A DNA stretch of 64,000 nucleotides from Lepidodermella squamata (lineage: Eukaryota; Gastrotricha). Under the pieces are notes generated by a model that was not told the DNA's origin, did not search any database, and saw only the letters and a list, made by a program, of their open reading frames with translations. How positions within the stretch are numbered: position 1 is the stretch's first letter; each line of letters opens with the position of its first letter. The position numbers were made by a program, and so were the translations under genes. The stretch spans positions 3,534,001 to 3,598,000 of the forward strand of contig JBLDXI010000015.1 of the NCBI GenBank assembly GCA_047495785.1, given 5' to 3'. Positions 63,201-64,000 of this stretch are shown piece by piece.

Positions 63201-64000
63201 CATAAGCAATTAGGACTTAACAGGCCGGCGAAGGTGAAAAAGCTAACACAAAATCTGAACGACAAGAAACATTACGTCATGCACTATCGCGCGCTACAGC
63301 AAGCTCTTGATAATGGTTTAGTTCTGAAAAAGGTGCACCGAGCTTTGAAGTTCAAACAGAGCAATTGGGCCGAGCCCTATATCGCATTCAATACTCGAAA
63401 GCGAAAAGAGGCTAGCAATGAATTCGAGAAGGGGTTTTTCAAACTGATGAATAACGTCATTTTCGGTAAAACTTGTGAGAACGTACGGAATCGCATTGAC
63501 TTAAAACTGGTTACTTGCCCTAAGAAGCTTCAGAAACTCGTAAACAAACCAACATTCAAGGACGCTAAGAAGATAAGTGACGAGCTGTTCAGCGTGGAAA
63601 TGGCAAAAACTGAGATATTTTATGATCGACCAATTATCGTTGGAGCAGCCATTTTGGATTTGTCCAAGGTGCATATGTACGACTTCCACTACAATGTCAT
63701 CAAACGAAAGTACGGCGACAAAGCTAAGCTTCTTTTCACAGACACAGATTCTTTGTGCTACCATATCACAACTGAAGACGTTTACACAGACATGAAACCT
63801 ATCGAAAACCTATTCGATTTCTCTGATTATCCTAAAGATCACTTCCTATTCTCAACTGTCAACTGTAAAACTAACGGCGTATTTAAAGACGAAGCAAAGG
63901 GACGTGTAATACGAGAATTCGCCGGAGCACGATCCAAGGTCTATGCAATTTTGTACTCAGAAAAAGATGAAATAAAAAAGGCGAAGGGAGTTAAGCGGCA
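60207..64000 (+). CDS. pPolB: protein-primed family B DNA polymerase (Polinton), 3' end outside window
   Basis: The frame is open from the ATG at 60207 through the right edge (1,264 codons). Order: four short N-terminal repeats (residues ~8-165, e.g. INPKTLKFIKWGGPTYNKMI), a conserved DDECIIWSMLACLHP region, a C2H2 finger (HWCLQCLTGF...HNC, ~451-470), exonuclease I (YCDAET, D502/E504), an endonuclease VII-like insertion (CHVC...VRDHDHLTGRFRGAAH), exonuclease II (HNLSGYDSHL, D645), exonuclease III (YLKTDVLL, D823), polymerase A (YWDANALYSFAM, D919), polymerase B (KLMNNVIFGKTCEN) and polymerase C (FTDTDSL, D1179). It would replicate the element's linear DNA from a terminal protein. All motifs look intact. 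Confidence 0.95.
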   Translation, partial: MTDNSETNVMGPNGRRIKVGGRAYNTLLRKGFELKDNRWTKGGMPYERTQRKTVLNPITQKYISIGSSNFKKLEKEFFYDEANNQLMKRGVSKIKRGSQDYQRLRKDGYILNSAGEMVFRGQKENHVINPKTLKFIKWGGPTYNKMIADGYIYIERINSLENNNYMEFNEQKNPEHFKNILYRLDIEAHNSGSDFHLFTEKVRESVVDYVQEKLEQNDNIKIVFNADLNWKKDNNSKSEHKWSSAVKAAPVIRKYDDIGSVVDQHFSQLGGSIENYEQRGSGWIFQNISRLRVCAFSYCPLGTGSYIPTPKFIADKKAVINVKNTDDECIIWSMLACLHPVDKNAQESSKYKFFKNELKHDGIKFPISWNDISNLEDQNRIKINVIEYKEKDGCHRLISYYASKKPYAQEVNLLRTTLRDGAKVIAHFSWIKNLSRLLPSSDQHKKHWCLQCLTGFDSEIKLKEHNCIVNGNVIVKFPPKGSRVIFKNYYKQLEVPFVFYCDAETTLTNSDVQKGRSLIYQKHVANSFGCLLASKVPEIRSKYWQFEGANCAEQFLRFLIKKQYSLRKFIQETNKDMVLSQPEQQSYDNAQHCHVCRSALGDDKVRDHDHLTGRFRGAAHNACNLNLNLKHSFIPVVFHNLSGYDSHLIMQAAGKVVNEINGEKIANFKKEDKKKRPNLLTIDVIANSSEKYLSFSIGKLRFIDSFQFMSESLDQIVSNLKKSGKRFAHFDEQLSKFTTEQRSLLLRKGVYPYDYIDSLDKLNETQLPNKSHFSNRLNSCSLDDNKIEITSISDEDYEHAQAVWSKLNCKTLKDYHDLYLKTDVLLLADCFDSFRDTCISYYDLDPAHYLGAPGLSWDAMLKYTRVELDLFDNKEMLEFVEKGIRGGIAVIPGRYAKANNEGMTDYDANAPKSFIMYWDANALYSFAMTQWLPQKDFEWIGPETITKDFVKSIGAKDEFGYMLEVDIDYPARLHDSHNDYPFCPEHILCEPSPHMQDLHKQLGLNRPAKVKKLTQNLNDKKHYVMHYRALQQALDNGLVLKKVHRALKFKQSNWAEPYIAFNTRKRKEASNEFEKGFFKLMNNVIFGKTCENVRNRIDLKLVTCPKKLQKLVNKPTFKDAKKISDELFSVEMAKTEIFYDRPIIVGAAILDLSKVHMYDFHYNVIKRKYGDKAKLLFTDTDSLCYHITTEDVYTDMKPIENLFDFSDYPKDHFLFSTVNCKTNGVFKDEAKGRVIREFAGARSKVYAILYSEKDEIKKAKGVKR

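Larger units (their letters stand above)
50106..64000. mobile_element. Polinton/Maverick (adintovirus-like) element, right end outside window
   Basis: At least 13.9 kb of intronless, closely packed or overlapping genes encode the Polinton set: protein-primed PolB, retroviral-type integrase with chromodomain, packaging ATPase, adenovirus-type protease, double-jelly-roll major capsid protein and penton-like minor capsid protein, plus a VLTF3-like factor. Strand layout: three plus genes, a long minus-strand structural block (50981-58400), integrase plus, one short minus gene, polymerase plus. No frame is broken, so the insertion is recent or active. The left terminal inverted repeat could not be located because the right end is missing; the boundary lies somewhere between about 49400 and 50106. 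Confidence 0.93.

Overview
The window is nuclear DNA of a small-genome invertebrate. Cellular genes are split by many introns of about 50-60 bases with GT...TTTCAG-type borders, encode animal-specific receptors, and are interleaved with non-autonomous repeats. Short introns with TTTCAG acceptors and a LEV-10-like CUB receptor suggest an ecdysozoan, perhaps a nematode or relative. That is inference; no rRNA or spliced leader settles it. All exon joins below were derived by hand from frame continuity and splice sites.

Layout: (1) 1-4,000: three Thr-rich, basic proteins; at least the two complete ones are secreted tandem paralogues. (2) 4,300-7,000, minus strand: a PHYHD1-type dioxygenase and a type II membrane protein resembling a glycosyltransferase. 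(3) 7,471-15,159 and 22,929-26,955: two related receptor tyrosine kinases whose extracellular parts are catalytically dead trypsin-like domains (the first also has two sushi domains). Between them (17,848-22,680) lies a five-CUB, one-LDLa membrane protein of LEV-10/NETO type. (4) 27,639-31,980: an AMPA/kainate-type glutamate receptor with an unusual pore. (5) 32,900-46,900: a duplication-rich block with an ankyrin-repeat gene, a short minus-strand ORF, a rhodopsin-type GPCR, two tandem GABA-B-like class C GPCRs, a decayed copy of the ankyrin/ORF pair between them, and inverted GPCR fragments. (6) 47,482-48,536: a cytosolic sulfotransferase.

(7) From about 50,100 to the right edge lies a Polinton/Maverick (adintovirus-like) element of intronless, tightly packed genes: HTH, coiled-coil and membrane proteins, a fibre-like protein, VLTF3-like factor, zinc ribbon, adenovirus-type protease, minor capsid proteins, double-jelly-roll major capsid protein, penton-like protein, packaging ATPase, integrase with chromodomain, AT-hook-like protein and a protein-primed type B DNA polymerase that runs off the window. 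Every frame seen is open and the main catalytic motifs are present, so the insertion looks young or still functional. Its integrase frame begins with a parvovirus-VP1-like phospholipase A2 domain.

The two most unusual items are the pseudoprotease receptor tyrosine kinase pair and the PLA2-integrase frame. Introns and spacers carry several inverted-repeat elements: a TACCGTAACG family, a mariner-like pair in the matching last intron of both kinase genes, and a foldback element with an exact 9-bp target duplication.
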